Below are positions 18,925 through 28,169 of a stretch of 64,000 nt of DNA, in pieces (within the stretch, counting starts at the first letter, position 1; each line of letters begins with the position of its first letter). The position numbers and the translations under genes are program-made. The notes beneath the pieces are model-generated. The model had not been told where the DNA came from. It worked only from the letters and a program-made list of their open reading frames with translations, and did not search any database. Origin of the DNA: Lysinibacillus contaminans (GTDB lineage: Bacteria > Bacillota > Bacilli > Bacillales_A > Planococcaceae); NCBI RefSeq assembly GCF_001278945.1, contig NZ_LGRV01000003.1, positions 744,001 through 808,000 on the forward strand, written 5' to 3'.

Positions 18925-19914
18925 TTGGAAGTCACTAAAATGAAAATCGTGGATTTGCACGATGGATTGGTGCTGGGGAAGGATCTCTTTGTAGGAAATC
19001 AAATACTTATGAAAAAAGGCAGTGCATTAAATCCAAGAATTATTTCGTTATTGAAAAAACATAGGATACAATTTGTATGTATTCAATCTAATGAAGTAGA
19101 GTGTCTGCAAGAAGAAAATTTATTAGTTCCTGAAAATGTAGTTGAATTGCAAAAAAAAATTGTCATTGAGGATTCAAGGCATAACCCGAATTTTTTACTA
19201 GCATTAGCAGAATTAAGCCCTGAAATTCGCTATGGGTATGCACCGAAAGATCTGGAAGATATTATTTATGTACGTGATTTATTTGAAAAATACATGAAGA
19301 ATGTTCGCTACCGAGCAATGCTACTTGCTTTAGGAAGACATGATTACTATTCATATATGCATGCGATAGATGTTTTTACGCTATGTACGTTATTTGCCAA
19401 AAGGGAAGGCATACGAAATTTAGAAAATTATGCGATCGGCTTTTTATTTCATGACATCGGGAAATTAAAAACGCCTATTGATATCTTAAAAAAAGAAGAT
19501 AAGCTTTCAAACAAAGAATTTGATAAGATGAAAGAACATACACAAGACGGTTATGAGATATTATGTGAGGTAAAGTTAGAATCCGTAGCCTACTTAGCAA
19601 AGTTACACCATGAACGAATAGATGGCTCAGGTTATCCAGAGGGATTAACAGCTGCCGCACTACCAATGGAAGTTTTGATTTTGCAATTAATAGATATATA
19701 CTCCACTATCACGCTAAATCAACCATACAAAGATGAAATAGGTGCTGCAGAAGCAATCGCTACGATGTATAAGGAAAAACATTTATTGGATGAAGAGCTT
19801 TTTGAGCGATTTGTAGACTTTATTGGAATCCATCCATTGTTGCCTTCTGAAAAAAGACTGGATATGAATAAATTGTTTATCTTACCTTCGGACTTTCGAC
19901 GGACTGTTCATTAA
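18925..19914 (+). CDS. HD-GYP domain protein, likely cyclic di-GMP phosphodiesterase
   Basis: The protein has about 329 residues. The HD-GYP domain spans about 130-310 with SYMHAIDV, FLFHDIGKLKTP, the GYP signature HHERIDGSGYPEG, and LQLIDIYSTITLN. The N-terminal 120 residues form a small beta-rich domain seen in other Bacillales HD-GYP proteins. Such enzymes break down c-di-GMP in the cytoplasm. A TTG start at 18925 is preferred because AAGGAG lies eight bases before it. An in-frame GTG at 18916 overlaps that ribosome site. The nearby 1717-residue kinase gene is transcribed the same way but separated by 470 bases. Confidence 0.9.
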   Translation: MEVTKMKIVDLHDGLVLGKDLFVGNQILMKKGSALNPRIISLLKKHRIQFVCIQSNEVECLQEENLLVPENVVELQKKIVIEDSRHNPNFLLALAELSPEIRYGYAPKDLEDIIYVRDLFEKYMKNVRYRAMLLALGRHDYYSYMHAIDVFTLCTLFAKREGIRNLENYAIGFLFHDIGKLKTPIDILKKEDKLSNKEFDKMKEHTQDGYEILCEVKLESVAYLAKLHHERIDGSGYPEGLTAAALPMEVLILQLIDIYSTITLNQPYKDEIGAAEAIATMYKEKHLLDEELFERFVDFIGIHPLLPSEKRLDMNKLFILPSDFRRTVH

Positions 19915-20040
19915 ATGCTGAATTACATGAACAATTGCACTTTATAATTTCTGAGTATTCAATTATTTAAGAGGTGCTATTAAAAAATTGAAAGAACAAT
20001 ATTCACGAGAATACTGCGCAAAAGTATTTATTCTTATTTG

Positions 20041-20179
20041 TGGTTCATCACCAAAAGTCGGGGAAGATATTTGATTAAAGAGCGTATCGATTTTAGATTG
20101 CTTGTCGATGAGAGTAAATCGGCTCATTGGACGCCGCCTAGCTGGAACGGAAATCAACCCAAGTTATGATGACGAACCA
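20041..20179 (-). repeat. MITE-like repeat, copy A
   Basis: This 139-bp element is bounded by TGGTTCATCACCA and its near complement (ATGATGACGAACCA). Read on the minus strand it aligns over its length with copy B at 30143-30308: shared blocks include GTTGATTTCCGTTCC, GGCGTCC, ATGAGCCG, GACAAGCAATCTA (ACAAGCAATCTA in copy B), ATCGATACGCT (CTCGATACGCT in copy B) and TTTAATCAAAT. It lies in the 470-base gap between the HD-GYP and kinase genes. No coding frame of its own. Confidence 0.75.
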
Positions 20180-20387
20180 TTTTTTATATAAAGAGTTTGA
20201 GCCAATCTAATGCCAAGAGCACAAATCAAATTTATAAGACATTTGCGAACAACTATTGAGAAAATGTATCTCTAGTTTTGCGGGTGAAGAATTTAGATAA
20301 GTAGATATAGAGCGGAATTTAAAAGATTATTAGGCTGTGACGAAGTAAATAGTGCAATCATAATAGAGATATAGGCAGGTGTAGGCA

Positions 20388-23300
20388 ATGGTTGGTCAAA
20401 ATATGATTTTACAATCTACAGTGGATTGGACTTTACAGAGAAAGTATATGAGTGAGTTTGACAGTACGCTTCTGATCAAGAGTTTACATAAAAGTTCAGC
20501 GGAGAAAAGAGCAAAGTTGCAATATGAATTTTCATTGTTTGCAAAAGAACAAAACCCTTGGATATTAAAACCAATAACTCTAGAATACGTTGACAAACAA
20601 TTTGCTATTCTTTTTGAGGACTTTAATGGAATTGGCTTAAAAAGTGTGAATACTCTTTCTATTCATCATTTTTTACGAATTGCGATTGAATTAGCAAATG
20701 CCTGTATCGACTTACAGCAGAAGAGTATATTTTTCCAAAATTTAAATCCGCAACACATTCTTATAAACCCAACTTCGTTTCAAATCAAACTAATTAGTTC
20801 AGAGTACAGTTCGAAGTATGATTTGGATTTGCCTATAGCAACTGATAATCCACATGAGCGGATGGAGCATCTACCATATTTCTCTCCAGAGCAGACAGGA
20901 CGGCTAAATAGAGATATTGATCATCGAACTGATTTATATTCCTTAGGTGTTATTTTTTATGAACTACTTAGTGGACAGCTCCCATTTCAAGCAATGGATT
21001 CTGTTGATTTAGTTTATGAAATTATTACTAAAAAGCCTACCTCGCTGACAAAGCTAAATGTTGAAATATCACCGGAAGTAGTAAAAGTAATAGAAAAACT
21101 ACTTGAAAAGGATCCTGAAAAACGCTATCAAAGTGCCTTTGGGCTAAAAGAGGACTTATTAAAAATTCAGCATGGATTTAAAAAGGGGGAGACACTCGAA
21201 TCCTTCGAGTTAGGTTTGCAGGATGTTAATTTAAATATGGGACTAACGAGTAATTTGTTTGGAAGAGAAACTCAAATTGAGGAGCTTCAAAATACCTATC
21301 GGCAGGTTGAAAATGGTGATAAAAAAATTGTGTTTGTTTCTGGAAGCTCTGGTTATGGAAAAACGGCCTTTGTTCATGAATTGAAAAATGAAATCGTGTC
21401 TTCAAAAGGTTATTTTGTTGAAAGTAAATATGACCAACTACAGCAAGAGACAACTTTTGCACCTATGATTCAACCATTAAGAAGTTTACTTAAACAAGTA
21501 TATGTAGAAGGTGAAAAATCCGTCGATTTATGGCGAAGTTTATTTAGTGAGGTAAAGTTAGTTTATACGGACCAACTGATGTTGCTAATGCCTGAGCTTA
21601 AGTGGTTTTCAGATGTTAGTAGTATTGTCATGCCCGATGAGCAAGGAACCACAAAGCAGCTACATGCATTTATTTTCTCCTCTATTCAGAAGATCTTATT
21701 GACGTTTGCCTTGCAGAAAAGACCGATTGTTTGGTTTGTTGATGATATTCAATGGGCGGACAGTAGCTCTATTGAGATGTTAAAGCAAGTTTATGAGCAG
21801 CATCGTGCAGGCTATTTTTTATTAATTGGCACATATCGACCTGAAGGTATATCCGATTTCAAAGAGTTTGTAGATTGGCAATTTCATTTACAAAGCTATC
21901 AAACTATTACGCTTCAATTATTATCTGAAGAAGAAATAAGAATGTGGTTGGAAGAGTCTCTTAACGCGCAAACAAATACTTTTTCACTGTTAGCAAAGCA
22001 ACTTCAGATTTTAACGAAAGGAAACCCGTTATTTGTAAAGGAAGCTTTTCGAACTTTTCAACGGGATCATATCATATACTTTGAACAGCAGGAGAAAAAG
22101 TGGCAACTCAATCTTGAAAAGTTAAATCAAGATTTTTTAAACAATGAATTGTTGTTATTTATCGAAAATAGAATCGAGTTTTTAGCAGAGGATACGCGTG
22201 AGATTTTACAAATTGTTGCGTGCTTTGGTACCCAATTTGAGTTTAGTTCGTTGGCAAAACTTTTATCTATTTCTTCGGAAAATTTATTAAATGAATTAGC
22301 TATCCTTATGGAACAAGGGTTTATCGTATCATTAGATGCGCATTTTAAATGGGCAAGTACGTTTGAACATGAAGGGATTTTACATGCGTTTTCATTGAAA
22401 TTTAGAATTGTGCATGATCGCATTCAGCAAGTAGCCTACTATAGCTTACCAAATGAAGAACGAGCGAAAATACATTATAACATTGGTAAATTACTGACAG
22501 AAAATGAACAAGATATCGAGGGAAGCCTTCATTTGAACGAAGCTGTAAAACATTTTAATTACTGCAAACATCTACTAAGTGCTGAAGAGAAACAATACAT
22601 AGCGATGTGGAATTTTACACTAGGTTTTAATGCTAAAAAAGCAGGGCTATTTGAAAATGCATTATATTTTTTGACAACAAGCGTTGAATTATTACCCCCT
22701 AATCATTGGAGTGAATTACGAGAGCAGTCTTTAGAAATATATGCACAATTAGGTGAATGTGAATACTTAATAGGGCATTATGAATTGTCTGAAATACATT
22801 TACAAGAGGCCTTGAATCATTCCTCAACCGTATTAGAATTATTAACGATTTATAATTTGAAAACAATGTTATACATTGAATCAGAAAATAAAATTATTGG
22901 AGTGGAAGCAGGTTTTGAGGGTTTACGTGTAAGCGAAATGAATATTCGAGAAGAACCGACAAAGTTACAATTGGCCAAAGAGTTGTTATTGTTAAAGGCC
23001 GCATTGAAAAATAAGTCTACTCAAAAATTATTAAACTTACCGCCAATAGAAAATAAAGAAATCGATTTATTAATTCAAATGATTATTAATATGACAGGTA
23101 ATTCCTATGTACTTAATGCAAATTTAACAGGTATGTTATTAATGAGAGGAATGCGCCTTCTGTTAAAATACGGTACGTCCTCATCGAGCGCTATCGTGTT
23201 CATCAATTATGCCATATTATTAAATGTGGCATTTGGGGATATTAAGCAAGCTTCTAGGTTTGCAAAACTGGCGATTACAATTGCGGACAATCAAAATAAT

Positions 23301-25541
23301 ATGTATATAAAAGGTCATATTTATTTTGTATATGGTGTGTTTATTAATCATTGGACTAATTCTTATGATAAAAATATTCAATATATCACGAAAGCCCAGC
23401 AGAATTCTCAAGATATAGGAAGGCATCATTTTGTGTCTGCCAGCTCTTGTTTTATTTGTGCAACGCAACTTATACGTGGGGATTCAATTCAAGAACTTAG
23501 CGCTGAAATAAGACGTCAGCAACAGATTTTCCCCACAAATACTATGCAATTGTCTGTCGATTTTTTGCAAGAATTAAAATTATGGATGGATGTACTCAGT
23601 CATTCTGATATAGCTGTCACTTGGGACTATCCACTTACAATAAAAGATCAGCCAGCCATTACGATCATGCATTATGCCATACGTCTACAAATGTCTTTTT
23701 TATTTCGAAATGAAAAGCAAGCATTAGTGATTATGGAGGCATTAAATCAGCCTGTGAAAGATACTTATACTTTACTGTTATCACCTCTGTATTATTTTTA
23801 CCGTGCTTTGTGGCAATTTCATAGTATACATGAGCGGACATGCTCAAATGAGGAGAAAAGCGTGTATCGTCGTGAAATTAGACAAAGTATACGTAAATTC
23901 AAAAAGTGGTCTAAATTTGCACCTCAAAATTTTGAACATCTATATGTATTATTATTGGCGGAAAATTGTCGTATGAAAAGGCTTGAGGGAGAAGCAGTTC
24001 TCTATTATGATCGTGCGATTCAATTAGCCAAAATGCATCACTTTGTACAGGATGAGGCAGTTGCTTGTGAACGTGCAGCAAATTACTATGTGTCCCATCA
24101 AAATCAAGAAATGGCACAAGCATATATTTTACGCGGCATTCAGAACTTGAGACAATGGGGAGCAGAGACAGTTGCACAACTCTGGGAGAATCTATATGAG
24201 GTGAATTTTACGCCTCGTGTGCAGTCTCAAAATGAAGTGCCACTATCATTTGATATGCTAACAGTTTTCGAGACAACACAGTCTCTTGCAAAAGAAATTC
24301 GTATGGAAGACTTATTGCGAAAAATGTTGTTTACCTTATTAAAGCATGCAGGAGCGGATATTGGTTATTTTATCAGAAATGTTAAAAATCAATTAGTTGT
24401 TTTAGCAAAAGCAGAAGCGAGTGAAGCAGCTTTTACGATGTTTGAAAATCAAGCCATCAATCTTCTCAACGAAAGTATGCAGGCTGTTGTACGTTATGTT
24501 TTACAAAGCGAAGAGCATATCATTATCCAGAATGCTCAAAGTCATAATACGTTAAAAGGTTTTCCACCAACAGCAAAGTCCATTCTTTGTTTACCGATTC
24601 ATCATAAAGGCGAAGTAATTGCACTATTATTTTTAGAAAATACATTAATGACAGATGCATTTAATTCTACCCAGGTGGATTTGTTAAAAATGATTTCTAG
24701 GCAAATTGCCGTATCAATTGAAAATGCTCAAATCTATGAGGAATTAGAAAATCGCGTGCAAGAACGTACAAAAGAATTAGATGAGATGAATAAACATTTA
24801 AAAAACGCAAATAATCGTTTAGAAAAAAATGAACTTGAGCGAAAAACTTTAATGCACAGTATCTCACATGAATTACGCTCCCCTTTAACATCTACTTTAG
24901 GCTACATTGAATTAATATTAGATGGTGTTATTTCTGAAGAAGACCAAATAGAAAAATATTTACTGAGAAGTAGGGAAAGCCTATTATCATTAAATCTATT
25001 AATTCAAGATTTATTCGATTTAGCAAATTTAGAATCAGGAAGGGCAGAGTATACATTCACGAAAATAAAAGTGGCTGAACTCTATGCACAATTTGAACAA
25101 CAATACGAAGAGGAAATAAAAAAATCTGGTTTGCATTATAGTGCAAATCTATATGGGAATCAGGAAGCTTGTGTATTAATTGATGTACATCGGATAAAAC
25201 AAGTGGTTACAAATTTGATGTTAAATGCCATAAAATATACAGATGATGGAAGTGTTCGTTTTTCGATGTTTGTTGAGGAAGAGAATCTAATCTTTTCGAT
25301 AGAAGATAGTGGTATTGGGATTCCTGAAAGCGAATTAGCTTTCATTTTCGACAATTATTACCGTGCATCGAATATTAATCATGAGAATTCAAATGGGATT
25401 GGACTTGCTATTTGCAAGAATATACTTGCTCAACATAATGGGACTATTTTTGCTGAAAGCATAGAACATAAGGGGTCACGCTTTAGCTTTGTCTTACCAC
25501 TTATAGCAGAAAAGAGTGAGAATGAGATAGTACGATCTTAA
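20388..25541 (+). CDS. Pseudokinase - AAA ATPase - GAF - histidine kinase fusion
   Basis: The protein has 1717 residues. Residues 1-265 have a protein-kinase-like fold, with PYFSPEQTGRLNRDIDHRTD and DLYSLGVIFYELLSG. The catalytic-loop aspartate is replaced (QNLNPQH; Asn118 where HxD is expected, His123 for the metal Asn) and DFG is SSE, so this part is probably a pseudokinase. A STAND/AAA-type ATPase follows with Walker A GSSGYGKT (319-326) and Walker B VWFVDDIQWAD. A long helical, TPR-like region spans about 640-1250. A GAF domain (about 1290-1440) and a histidine kinase complete it: SHELRSP (phospho-His1494), N-box NLMLNAIKY, DSGIGIP and NGIGLAICK. No membrane helix, so it is cytoplasmic. 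It converges on an OmpR-type regulator gene, its likely partner. Confidence 0.9.
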   Translation: MVGQNMILQSTVDWTLQRKYMSEFDSTLLIKSLHKSSAEKRAKLQYEFSLFAKEQNPWILKPITLEYVDKQFAILFEDFNGIGLKSVNTLSIHHFLRIAIELANACIDLQQKSIFFQNLNPQHILINPTSFQIKLISSEYSSKYDLDLPIATDNPHERMEHLPYFSPEQTGRLNRDIDHRTDLYSLGVIFYELLSGQLPFQAMDSVDLVYEIITKKPTSLTKLNVEISPEVVKVIEKLLEKDPEKRYQSAFGLKEDLLKIQHGFKKGETLESFELGLQDVNLNMGLTSNLFGRETQIEELQNTYRQVENGDKKIVFVSGSSGYGKTAFVHELKNEIVSSKGYFVESKYDQLQQETTFAPMIQPLRSLLKQVYVEGEKSVDLWRSLFSEVKLVYTDQLMLLMPELKWFSDVSSIVMPDEQGTTKQLHAFIFSSIQKILLTFALQKRPIVWFVDDIQWADSSSIEMLKQVYEQHRAGYFLLIGTYRPEGISDFKEFVDWQFHLQSYQTITLQLLSEEEIRMWLEESLNAQTNTFSLLAKQLQILTKGNPLFVKEAFRTFQRDHIIYFEQQEKKWQLNLEKLNQDFLNNELLLFIENRIEFLAEDTREILQIVACFGTQFEFSSLAKLLSISSENLLNELAILMEQGFIVSLDAHFKWASTFEHEGILHAFSLKFRIVHDRIQQVAYYSLPNEERAKIHYNIGKLLTENEQDIEGSLHLNEAVKHFNYCKHLLSAEEKQYIAMWNFTLGFNAKKAGLFENALYFLTTSVELLPPNHWSELREQSLEIYAQLGECEYLIGHYELSEIHLQEALNHSSTVLELLTIYNLKTMLYIESENKIIGVEAGFEGLRVSEMNIREEPTKLQLAKELLLLKAALKNKSTQKLLNLPPIENKEIDLLIQMIINMTGNSYVLNANLTGMLLMRGMRLLLKYGTSSSSAIVFINYAILLNVAFGDIKQASRFAKLAITIADNQNNMYIKGHIYFVYGVFINHWTNSYDKNIQYITKAQQNSQDIGRHHFVSASSCFICATQLIRGDSIQELSAEIRRQQQIFPTNTMQLSVDFLQELKLWMDVLSHSDIAVTWDYPLTIKDQPAITIMHYAIRLQMSFLFRNEKQALVIMEALNQPVKDTYTLLLSPLYYFYRALWQFHSIHERTCSNEEKSVYRREIRQSIRKFKKWSKFAPQNFEHLYVLLLAENCRMKRLEGEAVLYYDRAIQLAKMHHFVQDEAVACERAANYYVSHQNQEMAQAYILRGIQNLRQWGAETVAQLWENLYEVNFTPRVQSQNEVPLSFDMLTVFETTQSLAKEIRMEDLLRKMLFTLLKHAGADIGYFIRNVKNQLVVLAKAEASEAAFTMFENQAINLLNESMQAVVRYVLQSEEHIIIQNAQSHNTLKGFPPTAKSILCLPIHHKGEVIALLFLENTLMTDAFNSTQVDLLKMISRQIAVSIENAQIYEELENRVQERTKELDEMNKHLKNANNRLEKNELERKTLMHSISHELRSPLTSTLGYIELILDGVISEEDQIEKYLLRSRESLLSLNLLIQDLFDLANLESGRAEYTFTKIKVAELYAQFEQQYEEEIKKSGLHYSANLYGNQEACVLIDVHRIKQVVTNLMLNAIKYTDDGSVRFSMFVEEENLIFSIEDSGIGIPESELAFIFDNYYRASNINHENSNGIGLAICKNILAQHNGTIFAESIEHKGSRFSFVLPLIAEKSENEIVRS

Positions 25542-25553
25542 TGAAGTAAAATA

Positions 25554-25590
25554 AAAGCGTCTAGTGTATTTTAATCTAGACGCTTTTTTA
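25554..25590. terminator. Bidirectional terminator
   Basis: AAAAGCGTCTAG and CTAGACGCTTTTTT form a 12-bp stem. It lies between the converging histidine kinase and response regulator genes and can serve both. Confidence 0.88.
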
Positions 25591-26274
25591 TGGTTTATCA
25601 ACAAATTTATAGCCGAATCCTCGAATGGTTTGAATTTGCTGTGGTTTAGCAGGTGTATCCTCAATTTTTCGTCGTAAAGTACTGATATGGACAGAAAGGG
25701 TTTTTGAGTCTGCTACACCATCATATCCCCAAACCTGGTTAATGAGTTGGTCGACACTTAATACAATATTGGCATTTTCAATAAGATAAAGTAATAGCTT
25801 TTTCTCTTTTGTAAATAAATTAAGTAATTCACCATTTTTATAAATATCCAATTGGTCATAATGTATGCTTAAATTACCGGTATGTAGGATGTTTTCTTTT
25901 TGTGAAGGTATTTTTCTTTTTAAATGTGCTTGAATACGTGCTATTAATTCTTTTGGAATAAATGGTTTTGTTATATAGTCATCTGCACCCACATCAAAGC
26001 CTTCTAGTTTATGTTCAATTAAGCTATTTACTGTCAAAAAAATGATGACAGCGTCAGAAATTTCACGAATTTTTCCCGCTAGCTCAAATCCATTACCATC
26101 GGGTAGATTAACATCAAGTAAGATCATATCAGGATGTTGCGTTTGAACAGCTTCCCAACCTTTAGAAATGGTTGAGGCTTGTATTACTTCATAGCCTGCA
26201 CTTTTAATAGAAAGAAATAACACTTCCATGATATCGACATCATCTTCTACAATCAATATTTTTTCATTGGTCAT
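25588..26274 (-). CDS. OmpR-family response regulator
   Basis: The 228 residues comprise a receiver domain (about 1-120: EDD acid pocket, phospho-acceptor Asp in LLDVNLPDGNG, switch Thr in FLTVNS, Lys in ITKPF) and a winged-helix DNA-binding domain (about 128-226: LSVDQLINQVWGYDG, LRRKIEDTP, TIRGFGYKF). It should bind DNA when phosphorylated. The gene converges on the large histidine kinase gene, sharing its terminator, so the two probably form one system. Target genes are unknown. A CGACCCTCCTTTC complement gives a good AGGAGGG site before the ATG. Confidence 0.92.
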   Translation of the reverse strand: MTNEKILIVEDDVDIMEVLFLSIKSAGYEVIQASTISKGWEAVQTQHPDMILLDVNLPDGNGFELAGKIREISDAVIIFLTVNSLIEHKLEGFDVGADDYITKPFIPKELIARIQAHLKRKIPSQKENILHTGNLSIHYDQLDIYKNGELLNLFTKEKKLLLYLIENANIVLSVDQLINQVWGYDGVADSKTLSVHISTLRRKIEDTPAKPQQIQTIRGFGYKFVDKP

Positions 26275-26334
26275 TTCTTCGACCCTCCTTTCTATCTTTT
26301 TAATATACTAAATTTTGTATAATAAGTGAATGGA

Positions 26335-26545
26335 GACCCAGTGAAATGATTATTATTTACTAGGAAATAGAACATATGAAAAACGAATAACAGCGTCCAT
26401 TACAAGAGTGATTCCCCCAATTTTACTTACTTGATATAGGGAAGATGTATCATGATCTGCTCCATGTGCTAAAGAGCTTTGTGTAGGTAAATCGCGCGCG
26501 ACTTCAGCGTTTAATTGAGAGAGAAATAGATAAATTAGTGAAATG
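26335..26545 (-). pseudogene. Possible 3' remnant of a gene
   Basis: On the minus strand an open frame without a start codon runs for about 60 codons and ends in two stops (FSYVLFPSK then TAA TAA at about 26352-26357). It includes a stretch AEVARDLPTQSSLAHGADHD. Codon use looks protein-like but I recognise no family. It may be the tail of a deleted gene or chance. Confidence 0.3.
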
Positions 26546-26546
26546 A

Positions 26547-26580
26547 AATTGCCCGCCTAGTTTAGTCTAGGTGGGCAATT
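26547..26580 (-). terminator. Rho-independent terminator
   Basis: AATTGCCCGCCTAG and CTAGGTGGGCAATT form a 14-bp stem with one G-T pair. It overlaps the last codons of the gene at 26562-27026 and has a short T-rich tail on the minus strand. Confidence 0.7.
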
Positions 26581-27026
26581 GTGTTTAGTATGTCTTCACT
26601 TACTGCTTCCCAAAACTGATGTTGCACGTGGTCACAGTAACTATAAAGCTCTTTATTGTGGATATGTTCATATAGTGATGTGATATTTTCTTTGTAAAAG
26701 GAAAGACGGTGATTTAAGTTGTCACGTTCCTCTTCAATACAAAACACTTTATAAATATCCGTAAGTCTTTCAAGTTTTGCATACCTTTGCTTTGTCGCCT
26801 CATATTGTAGTTGATGAAAGCGACCAACTGCAGAGTACATCGAAATTTTCGCGCGGTGTTCATTCTGTAACGTTCGATATTCCTCTAGTCGAAGTGCGAC
26901 ACGATACCAAAATTCATAGCGCACGGGTAAATCTTTTAATTCATAGGTGAGCAGAGATTTCAAAATGAAACCTGCGCGCTCATATGTATCCATAGTCTTT
27001 TCGGCTTCCTTAAATAGTCTTAACAA
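26562..27026 (-). CDS. Hypothetical helical protein
   Basis: This 154-residue soluble protein is predicted mostly alpha-helical, rich in Tyr, Glu, Arg and Leu (YERAGFILKSLLTYELKDLP, RLEEYRTLQNEHRAKISMY). No family is recognised and no signal or membrane segment is seen. The TTG start is supported by GGGGGTGG eight bases upstream. It lies between the two-component genes and an atypical recombinase gene, with a repeat element upstream of it. Confidence 0.6.
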   Translation of the reverse strand: MLRLFKEAEKTMDTYERAGFILKSLLTYELKDLPVRYEFWYRVALRLEEYRTLQNEHRAKISMYSAVGRFHQLQYEATKQRYAKLERLTDIYKVFCIEEERDNLNHRLSFYKENITSLYEHIHNKELYSYCDHVQHQFWEAVSEDILNTIAHLD

Positions 27027-27081
27027 ACAGCCACCCCCGTATAATTAAATACTACATGAAATGGTAAAAACCCTTTAAAAA

Positions 27082-27202
27082 GGTTCATCGCCAAAACATG
27101 GGGGTGATTTCCGTTCCGGCTGGGCGCTTTCCAGGGGCTCTACCTCTGACGCTGATCTCTCAGGAGTTGCCCAACCTCTACTTCAATCAATGAGCTTTTT
27201 AT
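27082..27202 (+). repeat. MITE-like repeat, copy C (right end diverged)
   Basis: The left end AGGTTCATCGCCAAAAC continues with GGTGATTTCCGTTCCGG and GGCGCTTTCC, matching copy B at 30143 on the same strand. A CCCAACCTC/TTCAATCA block also matches. The right terminal repeat is not recognisable, so the end coordinate is approximate. It lies between an unknown gene and the recombinase gene. The rest of the gap to 27306 shows no gene. Confidence 0.6.
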
Positions 27203-27306
27203 AAAGAATACTTACATCCATTGATAGGATCCAGTCTCCCTTTTATTAGATGGAAGTGAATTTTTACTAATTTGCTCATTATGAGTTCTTTAATAATGGA
27301 GATTGA

Positions 27307-27852
27307 TTATCTCTCAAAATGATCTAAATACCGATATAGTGTGGATTTACTGATACCTGTTTGTTCTTTAATCTGCATTAGCGTGTAGTCGCCGCTATGA
27401 TACATCGTCATAGCATTTTTTAAGTTATTATCAGATTTTTTCGGACGACCTAAGCTTTTACCGTTTTTCTTTGCTAAAGCAAGTCCGAGTGAAGTCGCTT
27501 GCTTTATATTTTCCGATTGGAAGTTTGCGAAGTGCTCAACTAGATTGACGAGTTGCATGTCGTATAAATTATTACTAGTGATCTTTTCGTGTAAAAATTG
27601 TAGAGTAACACCGTCTCTTTTGGCAACATGCAGAATATCGAGTAGTTGATGCATGGAGTCTGCTAGAACTGCGAGACGCTGCACAATGACGATATCATCT
27701 TGCTGCCATTCCATCATTAGTTGCTCAAGCGCGTGTCGTTTCTTTGGTGAGCTATGTTGCTCGCACACGATTTGATCGTAATTTATATTCACGAGTTGTT
27801 TTTCAGCTTGTTCGTCATTTAGGAGAGGTCTTTTATAGCCATAAATCATCAA
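27307..27852 (-). CDS. Serine-recombinase-like protein lacking the catalytic serine
   Basis: The protein has 181 residues and the length and layout of a small resolvase/invertase: an N-terminal catalytic-like domain (1-125), GRPKKS linker, and a C-terminal HTH (LMQIKEQTGISKSTLYRYL). The active-site motif that normally reads YxRVSTxxQ is YKRPLLNDEQ, so the nucleophilic serine is a leucine. The usual DRLxR is QRLAV, losing the Asp and second Arg. It cannot be a normal recombinase. Because the frame is intact and the HTH is well formed, a DNA-binding regulatory role is a reasonable inference. Confidence 0.75.
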   Translation of the reverse strand: MMIYGYKRPLLNDEQAEKQLVNINYDQIVCEQHSSPKKRHALEQLMMEWQQDDIVIVQRLAVLADSMHQLLDILHVAKRDGVTLQFLHEKITSNNLYDMQLVNLVEHFANFQSENIKQATSLGLALAKKNGKSLGRPKKSDNNLKNAMTMYHSGDYTLMQIKEQTGISKSTLYRYLDHFER

Positions 27853-28169
27853 TTATCGCTCCGAATCGTTCCATAAAGGTTCCTTTTTGGGAATCTAAAT
27901 GCTATGATAGTTGAGTTAATTTTAACATGATTCAGTGTAGGATTCCTATCTCCCATAATTGGTGGGATAAATATCTATTTAATGGGTTTCTAAACACCCT
28001 TTGAATCAGTTAAAGTCTCGGATTGAAGTCATGGGTTTTGAAAGTGGAGGCTGACCTGCATTACGCAGAGCTATGCACAATTCAAAATCTAGACGCATTG
28101 TTTTTTGTACCAAAAGCGCAGCGGCAGGTATAATTACGCCGAGGTTAATTGAAATGAAGGAGTACATAT
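27853..28169. other. Intergenic region between divergent genes
   Basis: This is the promoter region for the recombinase-like gene (minus) and the SulP transporter (plus). A short inverted pair GGTTCC/GGGAATC occurs at about 27880-27895. The overlapping open frames on either strand have no ribosome site and no recognisable product. Confidence 0.4.

Noticed and set aside
27307..27852. Active site-specific recombinase
   Set aside because: The catalytic serine and two other active-site residues are replaced, so recombination is not expected.
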